Positions 23,225-32,189 are shown, numbered from the stretch's first letter. The stretch is 44,075 nucleotides of DNA from Bacillota bacterium (GCA_023399275.1 JAEWQH010000010.1:1-44075), one strand, 5' to 3'. Numbers and translations are program-made. Notes: generated by a model not told the origin, from the letters alone.

Positions 23225-24553
23225 TTACTTCCGCGGCTTGGCCGCCTCGAGTGCGGCACGGATCTTCTCCGTGTCGCCGCCGCTCTCCTTGACGATGCGG
23301 CTGACCTCGTCGTACCCCAGCGCCGGTATGTACGACGCCGCTGCGGCATAGGAGCCGTCGAGCAACGCGGCGCAGCGGGCAGCATCCGGCTCCAGCCGCT
23401 CGATGCAGCGGGTTTGCAGCAGCCCGACGGCCGCCGCCATAAGCGAACCACTCTCCAGCATCGCATCCGCGATCAGCGGCAGGAACGCGTTGAGCTCAAA
23501 CTCGCCGCGTGCCGCAGCCATCGATACGGCCGCGTCGTTCGCCATGACGCGCATGGCCGCCTGCATGACCATCTCCGGAATCACGGGGTTTACCTTGCCC
23601 GGCATGATGGAGCTGCCCGCCTGCATCGGCGCAAGGCGGATCTCGCCAAGGCCGCCGTGCGGACCGGAGTTCATCAGCCGCAGGTCGCCGGAGATCTTCG
23701 TAAGGTTGACCGCCAGCGCCTTGATCAGCCCCGAAATCTCCACAAACACATCGTTGTTCTGCGTCAGATCCATGGGATACTCCGCCACGGCGAGCCCGTA
23801 GCCCGTCAACTCGCGCAGCGTCTCGATCACGCCGAAGCGGTATCTGCGCTCCGCCGCGGTCGCAGTGCCGACCGCCGTTCCGCCGAGGTTCACCTGCCGC
23901 AGGCGCTCCTCCACCTTGTAGAGCCGCCAGCGATCGCGCGAGATCGCCTGCGCATATGCGCCAAACTCGCCGCCAAGTGTCACCGGAACGGCGTCCATCA
24001 GTTCGGTGCGGCCGAGTTTGCGGATATGCTCGTATTCATTTTCCTTTGCCTGCAGCGCTTCCTGCAGCTTTGCGCAGGCGTCGCTCAGGCGCCGCAGTTC
24101 GCCTATCAGGGCGATGCGCAGCGCCGTCGGATAAACATCGTTGGTCGATTGCCCGCGGTTGACGTCGTCCAGCGGGTGGATGTATGCGTAGTCGCCGCGC
24201 AAGCGTCCGCTCAACTCGAGCGCAAGGTTTGCGACCACTTCGTTGACGTTCATATTGGTGGAGGTGCCCGCCCCACCCTGCAGTGCATCCAGCGGAAACT
24301 GGTCGTCGGCTTTGCCCTGCATCACAAGATCGCAAGCCGCCGCAATCACGCGGAATACCTCCTCCCGCTCCGGCTCCAGCCGGGCGTAGGTCAGCGCCGC
24401 CGCCTTTTTTACCACAGCGACGGCATGGATCAGTTTGCGGCTGACCGGCTTATAGCCGAGAGCGAAGTTCTCCTTTGCGCGCGTCGTATGCACGCCGTAC
24501 AGCGCCGCGTCCTCCACGGGCAGCTCGCCCAAAAGATCATGCTCCAGCCGCAT
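23225..24553 (-). CDS. aspA: Aspartate ammonia-lyase (aspartase/fumarase family)
   Basis: A 442-aa enzyme, slightly short for the usual 460-470. The fumarase/aspartase signature GSSIMPGKVNP is present, as are GTSTNMNVNEV and the HPLDDVNRGQSTNDVYPTA active-site segment. It converts aspartate to fumarate and ammonia. It lies directly after hydF, starting 4 bases past its stop. An aspartase gene joined to hydE-hydG-hydF is a recurrent arrangement in Firmicutes. The ammonia or fumarate may feed the maturation chemistry, notably amine supply for the bridging dithiolate (inference, still debated). Fumarase activity is the alternative, but the context favours aspartase. Confidence 0.85.
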   Translation of the reverse strand: MRLEHDLLGELPVEDAALYGVHTTRAKENFALGYKPVSRKLIHAVAVVKKAAALTYARLEPEREEVFRVIAAACDLVMQGKADDQFPLDALQGGAGTSTNMNVNEVVANLALELSGRLRGDYAYIHPLDDVNRGQSTNDVYPTALRIALIGELRRLSDACAKLQEALQAKENEYEHIRKLGRTELMDAVPVTLGGEFGAYAQAISRDRWRLYKVEERLRQVNLGGTAVGTATAAERRYRFGVIETLRELTGYGLAVAEYPMDLTQNNDVFVEISGLIKALAVNLTKISGDLRLMNSGPHGGLGEIRLAPMQAGSSIMPGKVNPVIPEMVMQAAMRVMANDAAVSMAAARGEFELNAFLPLIADAMLESGSLMAAAVGLLQTRCIERLEPDAARCAALLDGSYAAAASYIPALGYDEVSRIVKESGGDTEKIRAALEAAKPRK

Positions 24554-24557
24554 TCCC

Positions 24558-25763
24558 TCAGCCCTCCAGTTCCGCTAAAAGAAGGGGAAACATAGCGATG
24601 CTGCGCTTGAGGATCCCCTGCGTATATGCGATCGCCGTGCCGTAGTTGGTAATCGGCACACCCTGATCCAGCGCGCACTGCTGGCGGTATTTCACCTCAC
24701 GCTCGTTGAGCATGCAGCCGCCGCAGTGGACGACAAGGCTGTATTTGCCCAGTTCCTCCGGAAATGAGCCGCCGGAGGCAAACTCAAACGCCAGCGTCTT
24801 ACCCGTGTAATTACGAATCCAGCGGGGCAGCTTCACGGTGCCGATGTCGTCGCACTGGCGATGGTGCGTGCACCCCTCGGCGATGAGCACGACGTCCCCG
24901 TCCTGCAGGGTATCCAGCGCTGCCGCGCCGCGCACGGCCGCCTCAAGCAGTCCTTTGTAGCGCGCAAACAGGATGGAAAATGACGTCAGCGGAATCTCCG
25001 GCGGAACATCCGCCGAGACCTTGGCAAATACCTGGCTGTCCGTAATGACCAGCCTCGGCTGCTTGCCGAGGTGCGCAAGCGTTTCGCGCAGCTCGTACTC
25101 CTTCACCACGATGGCGGCGGCGTCCGCCTCCAAAATATCGCGTATGGTCTGCTGTTGCGGTAAAATCAGCCGCCCCTTCGGCGCCGCCTTATCGATTGGC
25201 GTCACCAGCACCACAAAATCCGAAGGATGGATGAGATCCGCCACGATGCGGTGCTTTGGCTCATCGCTTGCCGCCAGCGCGGCGACGCGCTCCTTGAGCT
25301 GCTGGATATTGCGGTTTTCCCGTGCGCTGACGTAGAGTGCCTCCGCCGTCGGCACAGACGGAGCGTTCACCAAATCGCTCTTGTTAAACGCGACCAGATA
25401 CGGAATGCTCTTTTTCCGAAACAGCGCGATGAGTGCCTCATCCACCGCCGTTTTTCCCTCCGCGGCGTCTACCACCAGCACGGCTACGTCGGTTTTGTTG
25501 AGCACCTGCCGCGCCTTTTTTACACGCAGTTCACCGAGCGCACCCTCGTCGTCGATGCCCGGGGTGTCGATCATCATCACCGGCCCGAGCGGCAGCAGCT
25601 CCATCGCCTTGTACACCGGGTCGGTGGTCGTCCCCTTCACCTCGGACACCAGCGCGATGTCCTGTCCCGTCATGGCGTTGATCACGCTGGATTTCCCCGC
25701 ATTTCTGCGGCCGAAAATGCCGATGTGCACGCGGTCCGCAGAAGGCGTTTCGTTCAGTCCCAT
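24558..25763 (-). CDS. hydF: [FeFe]-hydrogenase maturation GTPase HydF
   Basis: A 401-aa scaffold protein on which the 2Fe subcluster is assembled before transfer to the hydrogenase. The N-terminal GTPase domain has P-loop GRRNAGKSS (18-26), a Thr-rich switch (GTTTDPV), DTPG and NKSD. The C-terminal part carries the iron-sulfur ligands CTHH and, about 50 residues later, HCGGC, as expected for HydF. It begins 9 bases after hydG. No hydrogenase structural gene is in the window, so the target enzyme is encoded elsewhere. Confidence 0.95.
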   Translation of the reverse strand: MGLNETPSADRVHIGIFGRRNAGKSSVINAMTGQDIALVSEVKGTTTDPVYKAMELLPLGPVMMIDTPGIDDEGALGELRVKKARQVLNKTDVAVLVVDAAEGKTAVDEALIALFRKKSIPYLVAFNKSDLVNAPSVPTAEALYVSARENRNIQQLKERVAALAASDEPKHRIVADLIHPSDFVVLVTPIDKAAPKGRLILPQQQTIRDILEADAAAIVVKEYELRETLAHLGKQPRLVITDSQVFAKVSADVPPEIPLTSFSILFARYKGLLEAAVRGAAALDTLQDGDVVLIAEGCTHHRQCDDIGTVKLPRWIRNYTGKTLAFEFASGGSFPEELGKYSLVVHCGGCMLNEREVKYRQQCALDQGVPITNYGTAIAYTQGILKRSIAMFPLLLAELEG

Positions 25764-25772
25764 AGACTCCTC

Positions 25773-27191
25773 CTAAAACCGAAAATCGCGCTGGCCGTTC
25801 TCGATATCTACGAGGTTTTTCCGCACGATGTCCCGCACTTTTTCGCGCGGGATGGCGCACATCTGCCCTTCGATCAGCGCTTCGCCGATGCGTCGCGTCT
25901 CAGGCGCGGCATAGTCGACGAGATATTCCTTGAGCGTCATCAGCGCGTTTGGGTGGCAGCAGTTTTGTATCTGTCCGCTCTTGCACAGGCTCATAAACCG
26001 GTCTCCCGTGCGCCCCTCGCGATAGCACGCGGTGCAAAAGCTCGGGATGTAGTCCATATCCATCAGCCAGCGCACCACCTCGTCGAGCGTGCGCCGGTCG
26101 CTCACGTCGAACTGCTCGGACTTTTCATCCTCCGGCTCCGGCTCGTAGTAGCCGCCCACGCTGGTGCGCGAGCCGCCGCTGATCTGAGAGATGCCGAGGT
26201 GCAGCACCTTTTCACGGCAGGCTTTGCTCTCGCGCGTGGAGACGATCATCCCCGTGTACGGCACCGAGATGCGGATGCAGGCCACGATCTTGGCAAACGT
26301 GTCGTCGTCTATGCCGTTGTCGAACACATCGGGGTCGATGTCGTCCGCCCGGCGGATGCGCGGCACGCTGATGGTATGCGGGCCAACGCCCTGCGCCGCC
26401 TCGAGATGCTCGGCGTGCATCAGGAGCGCGGCGAACTCATAGCGGTAGCGCTCCAAGCCAAAGAGCACACCCAACCCCACATCGTCTATGCCGCCTTGCA
26501 TCGCGCGATCCATCGCTTCGGTGTGATAAGCATAGTTATGCTTGGGGCCGGTCGGGTGCAGCTTTTCATAGCTCTCCTTGTGGTAAGTCTCCTGAAAGAG
26601 GATATAGGTGCCGATGCCCGCGTCCTTGAGCTTTCGGTAGTTCTCCACCGTCGTTGCCGCAATATTGACATTTACTCGGCGAATTGCGCCGTTTTTATGC
26701 TTGATGGAATAGATCGTGTCGATGCACGCGAGGATATACTCGATCGGGTTGTTCACGGGATCCTCGCCGGACTCGATCGCAAGGCGCTTGTGTCCCATAT
26801 CCTGCAGGGCGGTCACCTCGCGGCGCACCTCGTCCTGCGTGAGTTTTTTGCGCGCAATATGCTTGTTTTTGAGGTGATACGGGCAATAGACGCACCCGTT
26901 GATGCAGTAGTTTGATAGGTACAACGGAGCAAACATCACGATGCGGTTGCCGTAAAAGTCCTTTTTGATCTGCTCGGCCAGCGCGTAGATCTCGCGGTTC
27001 TTTTCCCCGATGTCGCAATCGAGCAGCACGGCCGCTTCGCGGTGCGTCAACCCCTTTCTTTGCCGCGCCTTTTCGAGAATGTCGTCGATCAGCGCCGCGT
27101 TGTGCTTGTTTGCCTCCGCATAGGCGAGGGTCTCCTGCACTTCCTCGTGGGAGATGAACTCTTCTGCTTTCATCGATTTTGGGTTATACAT
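25773..27191 (-). CDS. hydG: [FeFe]-hydrogenase maturase HydG (radical SAM tyrosine lyase)
   Basis: A 472-aa radical SAM enzyme that splits tyrosine to give the CO and CN- ligands of the H-cluster. The radical SAM motif CINGCVYC is near residue 100. The C-terminal cluster ligands are in CTACYREGRTG and further cysteines, with NCCHPNALMTLKEYL close by; these separate HydG from ThiH. The start is ATG 27189-27191 (MYNPKS) with GAAAGGA upstream, overlapping the hydE stop by 8 bases; the longer upstream frame lies inside hydE and is rejected. Confidence 0.96.
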   Translation of the reverse strand: MYNPKSMKAEEFISHEEVQETLAYAEANKHNAALIDDILEKARQRKGLTHREAAVLLDCDIGEKNREIYALAEQIKKDFYGNRIVMFAPLYLSNYCINGCVYCPYHLKNKHIARKKLTQDEVRREVTALQDMGHKRLAIESGEDPVNNPIEYILACIDTIYSIKHKNGAIRRVNVNIAATTVENYRKLKDAGIGTYILFQETYHKESYEKLHPTGPKHNYAYHTEAMDRAMQGGIDDVGLGVLFGLERYRYEFAALLMHAEHLEAAQGVGPHTISVPRIRRADDIDPDVFDNGIDDDTFAKIVACIRISVPYTGMIVSTRESKACREKVLHLGISQISGGSRTSVGGYYEPEPEDEKSEQFDVSDRRTLDEVVRWLMDMDYIPSFCTACYREGRTGDRFMSLCKSGQIQNCCHPNALMTLKEYLVDYAAPETRRIGEALIEGQMCAIPREKVRDIVRKNLVDIENGQRDFRF

Positions 27192-28287
27192 GGCATGCTG
27201 TCCTTTCTTCCGGGTCAGAGTACTCTTCCCCGCCAATGATGGTTTTATGATCCCCTCGCGTAACGCGCAGCACATATCCGATGCGCGCCATGCGGCGTTC
27301 CATACAGGATCGACACTCCGCCGCTTCGTCTCCGGTGCAGATCTTGTTGTCATAGAGCATGTATTTTTTGCGCACGGCGACAGGCGAAAGATTCGGCATC
27401 ACGACGTTTGCGCCCACAAGGATGCCCTTCTCGCGCCCGGTCGGGTCGATCGTCCCCAGCGCGGTGGTGGCGGGCAGCAGCACGTCTGGCAGCATGAGCC
27501 GTATGACGCCAAGCAGGTACAGCGTCAGCTCCAGCGCGCCCGGCGGCTCGCTTGCAAACGGCGTCTGATGGTGTGGAATGAACGGGCCAATGCCCACCAT
27601 ATGCGGCTGCAGCGCGCGGATAAACAGCAGATCCTCCGCCAGGCATTCGCTCGTTTGGTACGGCGAGCCGACCATAAACCCGCATCCCACCTGGTATCCC
27701 AGCTCCTTGAGGTCATAGAGACAGCGCTTGCGGTTTTCCAGCGTCAGATTTGCGGGATGCAGCTTTGCATAGTGCGCCGCGTTCGCCGTCTCGTGCCGCA
27801 GCAGGTAGCGGTCCGCGCCCGCCTCGCGAAAAAGGCGGTAACTCTCCCTGCTCTTTTCGCCGATCGAGAGCGTCAGCGCGCAGTCGGGATACCCCGCCTT
27901 CACGGCGCGGACGATGTCCGCCATGCGTTCGTCGGTATAATACGGATCCTCCCCGCCTTGCAGCACAAACGTGCGAAACCCCAGCGCGTATCCCGCCGCG
28001 CAGCAATCCAGAATCTCCGCCTTGCTCAGGCGGTAGCGCTCCGCTTCGCGGTTTTCGCGCCGGATGCCGCAGTAAAAGCAATCGTTTTTGCAATAGTTTG
28101 TAAACTCGATCAGCCCGCGTATATAGACGTCCCGGTCGTAGACCGCCTGCCGTACGGCGGATGCCCGCTCAAACAAGTACCGCGCCGCTTCGTCCGTCCG
28201 CCCGTCGATCAGGCAAATCAGTTCTTCGCGGCTGAGCGCCTGCCCGGACGCGAGCCGGTCGATCAGCGCAAGTATCTTCGCACTCAT
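27184..28287 (-). CDS. hydE: [FeFe]-hydrogenase maturase HydE (radical SAM)
   Basis: A 367-aa radical SAM protein. CKNDCFYCGIR (CxxxCxxC) binds the 4Fe-4S cluster, followed by the RYRLSKAEIL and FVLQGGEDP motifs typical of HydE, and GFMVGSPYQT. It acts between HydG and HydF in making the dithiomethylamine bridge. The start is ATG 28285-28287, which overlaps the TM1266-like gene's stop as ATGA. Near the C-terminus three cysteines (CTGDEAAECRSC) resemble the optional second cluster found in some HydE proteins. Confidence 0.95.
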   Translation of the reverse strand: MSAKILALIDRLASGQALSREELICLIDGRTDEAARYLFERASAVRQAVYDRDVYIRGLIEFTNYCKNDCFYCGIRRENREAERYRLSKAEILDCCAAGYALGFRTFVLQGGEDPYYTDERMADIVRAVKAGYPDCALTLSIGEKSRESYRLFREAGADRYLLRHETANAAHYAKLHPANLTLENRKRCLYDLKELGYQVGCGFMVGSPYQTSECLAEDLLFIRALQPHMVGIGPFIPHHQTPFASEPPGALELTLYLLGVIRLMLPDVLLPATTALGTIDPTGREKGILVGANVVMPNLSPVAVRKKYMLYDNKICTGDEAAECRSCMERRMARIGYVLRVTRGDHKTIIGGEEYSDPEERTACHV

Positions 28288-28553
28288 GGCGCCCCTCCGA
28301 TGTTGGAATACGCGGTCTTGACGCTCACGCCTTGCAATTTGCCGATCTTGCCGGAAAGCGCGCTGATGGCATCCTGCGGCGCATCCACCGCAACGCTGAT
28401 GATCGAGACGTTCTTCTCGCGATACGGCACACCCATGCGCCCGATCACAAACTGCGCGTACTCGTGCAGCAGCGCATTGAGCCGCTCCACCGAGTCCGGA
28501 TTTTCCACGATGATGCCGATGACGGCAACTCTGGTTTCCGCGTTCATCTCCAT
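28284..28553 (-). CDS. TM1266-family iron-only hydrogenase system putative regulator
   Basis: An 89-aa protein with a ferredoxin-like (ACT/NikR C-terminal-like) fold pattern: VAVIGIIVENPDSVERLNALLHE, then FVIGRMGVPYREKNVSIISV and VDAPQDAISALSGKIGKLQGVSVKTAYS. This is the small protein family often called the iron-only hydrogenase system regulator, found beside hydE/hydG. Its real function is not established. It is the first gene of the maturation operon. GGAGG lies 5 bases before the ATG. Confidence 0.9.
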   Translation of the reverse strand: MEMNAETRVAVIGIIVENPDSVERLNALLHEYAQFVIGRMGVPYREKNVSIISVAVDAPQDAISALSGKIGKLQGVSVKTAYSNIGGAP

Positions 28554-28592
28554 GTCTTCCTCCCCCTGCCGGCGTGTCTGCGCGGCGGCTGC

Positions 28593-28620
28593 AAAAAAGG
28601 TGCGCCTGAAAAGCGCACCT
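28593..28620 (-). terminator. Intrinsic terminator inside the hydrogenase-maturation leader
   Basis: On the minus strand AGGTGCGC pairs with GCGCACCT (28620-28613 with 28605-28598) across a seven-base loop, followed at once by a run of six U. It lies between the promoter and the first gene, so the operon is expressed only if this terminator is bypassed. Confidence 0.85.
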
Positions 28621-28720
28621 GATATTTCGCCAGATGATCGTGCCTTTCACGCAGAGCCTGTCTTTGTGTCAGTGGTATATGTGGGGTACTTCGCCGAAAG
28701 ATCCTCTCGCGGCTCAGTGC
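28621..28720 (-). ncRNA. Putative cis-regulatory leader RNA of the hyd operon
   Basis: About 100 nt lie between the predicted start point and the terminator. A long-range stem is visible: GAGCC (28715-28711) pairs with GGCTC (28658-28654). It encloses a smaller hairpin (CGAGA/TTTCG near 28693-28707). Promoter, folded domain and terminator together form the standard layout of a riboswitch or attenuator. I could not match it to a known class (no T-box, THF, Moco or SAM-I core). Confidence 0.5.
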
Positions 28721-28726
28721 AAATTT

Positions 28727-28754
28727 ATCATACCATGCCGCGCGCAGAAGTCAA
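28727..28754 (-). promoter_or_regulatory. Promoter of the hydrogenase maturation operon
   Basis: On the minus strand: TTGACT (28754-28749), a 16-bp spacer and TATGAT (28732-28727). It lies just past the end of the LRR lipoprotein gene and about 175 bp before the first maturation gene. Confidence 0.6.
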
Positions 28755-28774
28755 GGCTTAGTGCGTTCGCACGC

Positions 28775-30391
28775 TCACATTCCCGCAGGCAGCGCATACA
28801 GCTCCTCCACGCGCAAACCAAAGCAATCGTCCACGGCATCCTCCATGAGCTTGACGGCGAAAAGATAGACGTCTTCAATCTCCGGGTCGTTGAACGCTTT
28901 TACAAAATACTGTTCCACCGTCAGGCTCGCGTCGCTGCACCAGCCGTCGATATGCTCCGCCGTATCGGCAAGCAGCTCAAACGAAGCACCGCCGCCAGCG
29001 TTATCGTCCGCCTTGACAAGGTATTTCCGGTCGGACGTAAAATACGTTATGACGATGCGGTATTCATCGCTCAGCGGTGTAAAAAAGCGCACGTCTCCCC
29101 CCTCTTCCCAGGCGCCCCAGGCAGGGTTATGCACCTCTATGCTGTAGTAGCGCGGTTCGTACTGTTCATAGAGATACGCAGCAAGCTGCTCCTGCGGCGC
29201 AAAGCCGAGGCCGGCGAGCGAAGACGTATCCACCGCCTCCCGCTTCAGGTCGTATAGCGTGTCTGGCGAGAACCCAAACGTCTCCTCTATTACGCTGCAA
29301 AAGTCGTCGATCGGCGTAAACAGCGGCACGTCGTTCCGGTTTTCATAGGTTTTTTCCACAAAAGCGTTCGCGCGTTCCTCGCCGTACTCCATATGGATCG
29401 CTTTGCTTTGGCCGTCGCACGTGTAGCGAAAATCATTTGAATGGCTGGTCACAAGGTACGTTTCGCTATCCGGATAGTAGATCACACCGAGATCGTCCGC
29501 CTGGTCAAAATTACGGTAGTATACGACTGCGTTCGCCTCATCCTTATTCTCGCGCTCGCCCCAGTCCGCATGGTGCACCTGAACGATCATATCCTCTGTC
29601 TTATAGCTCTCTATCTGCAGGCTGTCCCCGACCGCCGTGAACCCAAGCTCGCGCAAAGAAGCCGCCATGACAAAGTCCTTTTCCTGCAACTGCGCATAGA
29701 TCTGCGCCAGCGGCGAATAGTCCGTGATCGGGCAGTTTTCGAGATACAGGTTGCGAAGATTTACGAGTCCCACCAGCGGTGAAACGTCTTTCACCTGTGT
29801 GTTGGAGAGCGACAGCCGCTGCAGTCCGGTCAGCCCCGCAAGCACGCCAACGTCTGTGATCGTCGAATGGTCGAGCATGATGCCGCCGAGCTGCGTCAGG
29901 TTTGCCAGCGGGCCATAGTCCTGCGCCTGGCAGTTGAACAGCGTCAGCCAGTTCAGATTCGTCAGGCCGGCAAGCGGTGCGATATCGGCCACCGGATTCC
30001 CGCCCAGCTCCAGCGAAGTGAGTTTACTCAGCCCTGCCAGCGGCGCGATGTCCTCTACCGCATGAAACGAAAGATCAAGCGACTCGAGGTTGACAAACTT
30101 CTCAAGCCCGCCGATGTCCTTGATCTGCGTTTGCTCCGGTATCTGCTGCTCCCACTCGATGCCGAGTTTCAGTTCCCTGGTCGCTTCCGCCTCCTCCAGC
30201 GTGATGTCCCCCTCCGGCTTCCCAAGCGCCTCGCGTACCATCTCCTCCAAAACCGGGTCGCGAAATACAACGGCCGATGGCGCGGCGGTTGTCGTCTCCG
30301 GCGCAGTCGTCACCTCCCCGGCAAGCGCGCCACAGGCAGCCAGCAGGACGGCAGAAAAAAGCACAGGCAGCAAAATGAGCGTCCGTTTCAT
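28775..30391 (-). CDS. Leucine-rich-repeat lipoprotein
   Basis: A 538-aa exported protein. The signal peptide has lipobox LAAC with Cys20, then a Thr/Ala/Pro-rich spacer (24-42). Residues about 85-230 hold six or seven internalin-type repeats of roughly 22 residues with the pattern 'L..L.NL..L.L......DI.PLAGL'. Residues 260-538 form an acidic domain without a clear family, rich in Tyr, Asp and Glu, which might sense or bind something at the surface. GGGGGAAG precedes the ATG. It is a single gene with a TATAAT promoter. A role in adhesion or binding is typical of LRR surface proteins but unproven here. Confidence 0.85.
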   Translation of the reverse strand: MKRTLILLPVLFSAVLLAACGALAGEVTTAPETTTAAPSAVVFRDPVLEEMVREALGKPEGDITLEEAEATRELKLGIEWEQQIPEQTQIKDIGGLEKFVNLESLDLSFHAVEDIAPLAGLSKLTSLELGGNPVADIAPLAGLTNLNWLTLFNCQAQDYGPLANLTQLGGIMLDHSTITDVGVLAGLTGLQRLSLSNTQVKDVSPLVGLVNLRNLYLENCPITDYSPLAQIYAQLQEKDFVMAASLRELGFTAVGDSLQIESYKTEDMIVQVHHADWGERENKDEANAVVYYRNFDQADDLGVIYYPDSETYLVTSHSNDFRYTCDGQSKAIHMEYGEERANAFVEKTYENRNDVPLFTPIDDFCSVIEETFGFSPDTLYDLKREAVDTSSLAGLGFAPQEQLAAYLYEQYEPRYYSIEVHNPAWGAWEEGGDVRFFTPLSDEYRIVITYFTSDRKYLVKADDNAGGGASFELLADTAEHIDGWCSDASLTVEQYFVKAFNDPEIEDVYLFAVKLMEDAVDDCFGLRVEELYALPAGM

Positions 30392-30455
30392 CCTGATCTT
30401 CCCCCTATATGATTTTTCGTTGTAAAGGCATTCCCTGAGCTATGATCGCGCCTAT

Positions 30456-30461
30456 ATTATA
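30456..30461 (-). promoter_or_regulatory. -10 element upstream of the LRR lipoprotein
   Basis: On the minus strand a perfect TATAAT lies 65 bp before the ATG. The -35 region 17 bp upstream (CATCTT) is poor. Confidence 0.5.
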
Positions 30462-30480
30462 GCATAATTGCGGATGAAAA

Positions 30481-30511
30481 GATGCGGATCGCCCGTACGC
30501 ATCTGCTTTTT
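30481..30511 (+). terminator. Hairpin with T-run upstream of the LRR gene
   Basis: GATGCG (30481-30486) pairs with CGCATC (30498-30503), followed by TGCTTTTTTT on the plus strand. No plus-strand gene ends here, so it may be left over from rearrangement at the element boundary. The minus strand also has a short T-run after the stem. Confidence 0.5.
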
Positions 30512-30935
30512 TTGCGAGAATGCCAAGACAGCGTATAGAGAGACACGCAATCCCCCGTTTGGAGCGGTGTACCGCGAACCGGCCGGCTTATGGAGGGCAT
30601 AAGCCGCTTGCCGCGTCAGGCGCCCCCAGCCTCCCTAACCGGGTTGTTTGGTCAAACAAAAAGGCGCCGGAATCATCTGATTCTATGCGCCTGTTTTTGT
30701 GGTCGGGGTGAAATTATAGGACTTGGAAAAACCCAGTAATATCAATGGTTTGCAGGCAATCGGCAAGTAGTATTTCCATCAAAAATCTAATTTTGAACAT
30801 AGACGCCGCCCAAATAAGACTATGGGCGGCGTTTCTATATAAAACTGCATAGTGGAAGGAGGGAGATATTTTTCTCATAGGCCAAGCCGAGAGGTTTGGT
30901 CTTTTTTTATTCCACGAAAAAGGAGGTAAAACTAA
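30504..30935. other. Gene-free, hairpin-rich junction between chromosome and conjugative element
   Basis: There is no credible gene in these 430 bp. It holds a perfect 9-bp stem CGGCTTATG/CATAAGCCG (30584-30606), a 16-bp near-palindrome TTGTTTGGTCAAACAA (30644-30659), a hairpin with T-run (AGGCGC 30662-30667 with GCGCCT 30687-30692, then GTTTTT), and a 9-bp stem CGCCGCCCA/TGGGCGGCG (30804-30831). Composition changes to AT-rich near 30710-30800. The left end of the integrated element is probably within this stretch; no attachment repeat could be confirmed. Confidence 0.5.
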
Positions 30936-32189
30936 ATGGCAGACAACAAACGGCCCACGGGCCCCGAGGAGCATATCACGCCCGAGGCCGCCGCGTCGGA
31001 TGCGCCCAGCCCGGTTGCTGAGGCCGAAAAGCCCGGCCCCGATAAAACGGATAAGCCGGAACAGGTTGTGCCTAACCCGGAAACCGAAAAGCCAAAGGGG
31101 CCGAAAAAATCGCAGGAGGCGGCGAAGCCCCGCTGGGGCCGCCCGGCCAAGGCTGACAAGGCGGCCCCCGACGGGGCAAAGCCGCCCAAGCGGGACAAAA
31201 CGTCCCAAAGTAAAAAAGCCGCCGAGAAACCTGCCCCTGCCAAGGGGGATGCTCCCGCACAGTGGCCGGAAATGCCCCCGGAACCCGCAATCCCGCCCCG
31301 CCCTGTTGAGGAAGGCAAGATCGTCTATCTGAAAATGAGTGAACTGCACTCGTTTCATACATTCCGCGATCACCCCTACAAGGTGCAGGATGACGCGAAA
31401 ATGACGGAACTGGTGGGAACGATCAAGGTACACGGCATTATGACCCCCGCCACCGTCCGGCCCGAAAAGGACGGAAACGGCTATGAGATCATTGCGGGGC
31501 ACCGCCGCCGCCGTGGTGGTGAGCTTGCCGGACTGGAGGAAATCCCCTGCATTGTCCGAAACATGACCGATCTTGAGGCTGTCCGGGAAATGAAGATCAG
31601 CAACAAGCAGCGCGGCGATCCCCTCCCCAGCGAGCTTGCGAAACTGCTGGATTTGGAAATGGAGGCCATCAAGCATCAGGGAGCCCGCCCCGCCGATGTG
31701 GACGAAAAGGACGCGGGGAAACGCTCTGCGGAGCTCGTCGGTGAAAACAACGGCATGAATTACAAAAAGGTCATGCGGTATATCCGGCTCAATTCGCTTG
31801 TCCCGGAACTCCTGAATATGGTGGACGATAAAAAGATGGGATTTATGCCTGCCGTGGAGCTCTCGTTCATCAAGCCCAAAAATCAGCGGCTTATCGCCGT
31901 TTCCATTGAGGGAGAGCAGGCTACGCCCTCACTGTCCCAGGCGCAAAAGCTCCGGGAACTGGATAAAGAGGGCAAGCTCAACGGCGATGTGATCGACGGT
32001 ATTTTGAGCCGGAAAAAAAAGGAGGTAGACAAGGTGATCATTTCTACTGCGGAACTCAACAACTATTTTGGCAAGGAGGCCACCCCTCGGGAAATGAAGG
32101 ATCAGATCATCGCCCTGTTGGACGAGTGGAAATCCAAGCAGCCGCCCGAGCTTGCAAAGCCCGAGAAAAAGGCTGATCTGGAAAAGTAA
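30936..32189 (+). CDS. ParB-like partition/nuclease-domain protein of a conjugative element
   Basis: A 417-aa protein. Residues 1-125 are a low-complexity tail rich in Pro, Lys, Ala and Glu, probably unfolded. Residues about 130-240 form the ParB N-terminal domain: MTELVGTIKVHGIMTP and then EIIAGHRRRRGGELAGL (the GERR-type CTP/nuclease motif), with NKQR after it. A helix-turn-helix-like part (DLEMEAIKHQ...NYKKVMRYIRLNSLVPELL) and a coiled C-terminus follow. It would bind element DNA and aid partition or transfer. AAAAAGGAGG gives a very strong ribosome site before ATG 30936. No ParA partner is next to it. Confidence 0.87.
   Translation: MADNKRPTGPEEHITPEAAASDAPSPVAEAEKPGPDKTDKPEQVVPNPETEKPKGPKKSQEAAKPRWGRPAKADKAAPDGAKPPKRDKTSQSKKAAEKPAPAKGDAPAQWPEMPPEPAIPPRPVEEGKIVYLKMSELHSFHTFRDHPYKVQDDAKMTELVGTIKVHGIMTPATVRPEKDGNGYEIIAGHRRRRGGELAGLEEIPCIVRNMTDLEAVREMKISNKQRGDPLPSELAKLLDLEMEAIKHQGARPADVDEKDAGKRSAELVGENNGMNYKKVMRYIRLNSLVPELLNMVDDKKMGFMPAVELSFIKPKNQRLIAVSIEGEQATPSLSQAQKLRELDKEGKLNGDVIDGILSRKKKEVDKVIISTAELNNYFGKEATPREMKDQIIALLDEWKSKQPPELAKPEKKADLEK

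Noticed and set aside
30714..31676. Long minus-strand open frame opposite parB
   Set aside because: It mirrors the Pro/Lys-rich part of parB and shows no recognisable family.
30936..32189. Chromosomal Spo0J/ParB
   Set aside because: The long low-complexity N-terminus, lack of a ParA neighbour and the pcfB/traG context point to a mobile element.
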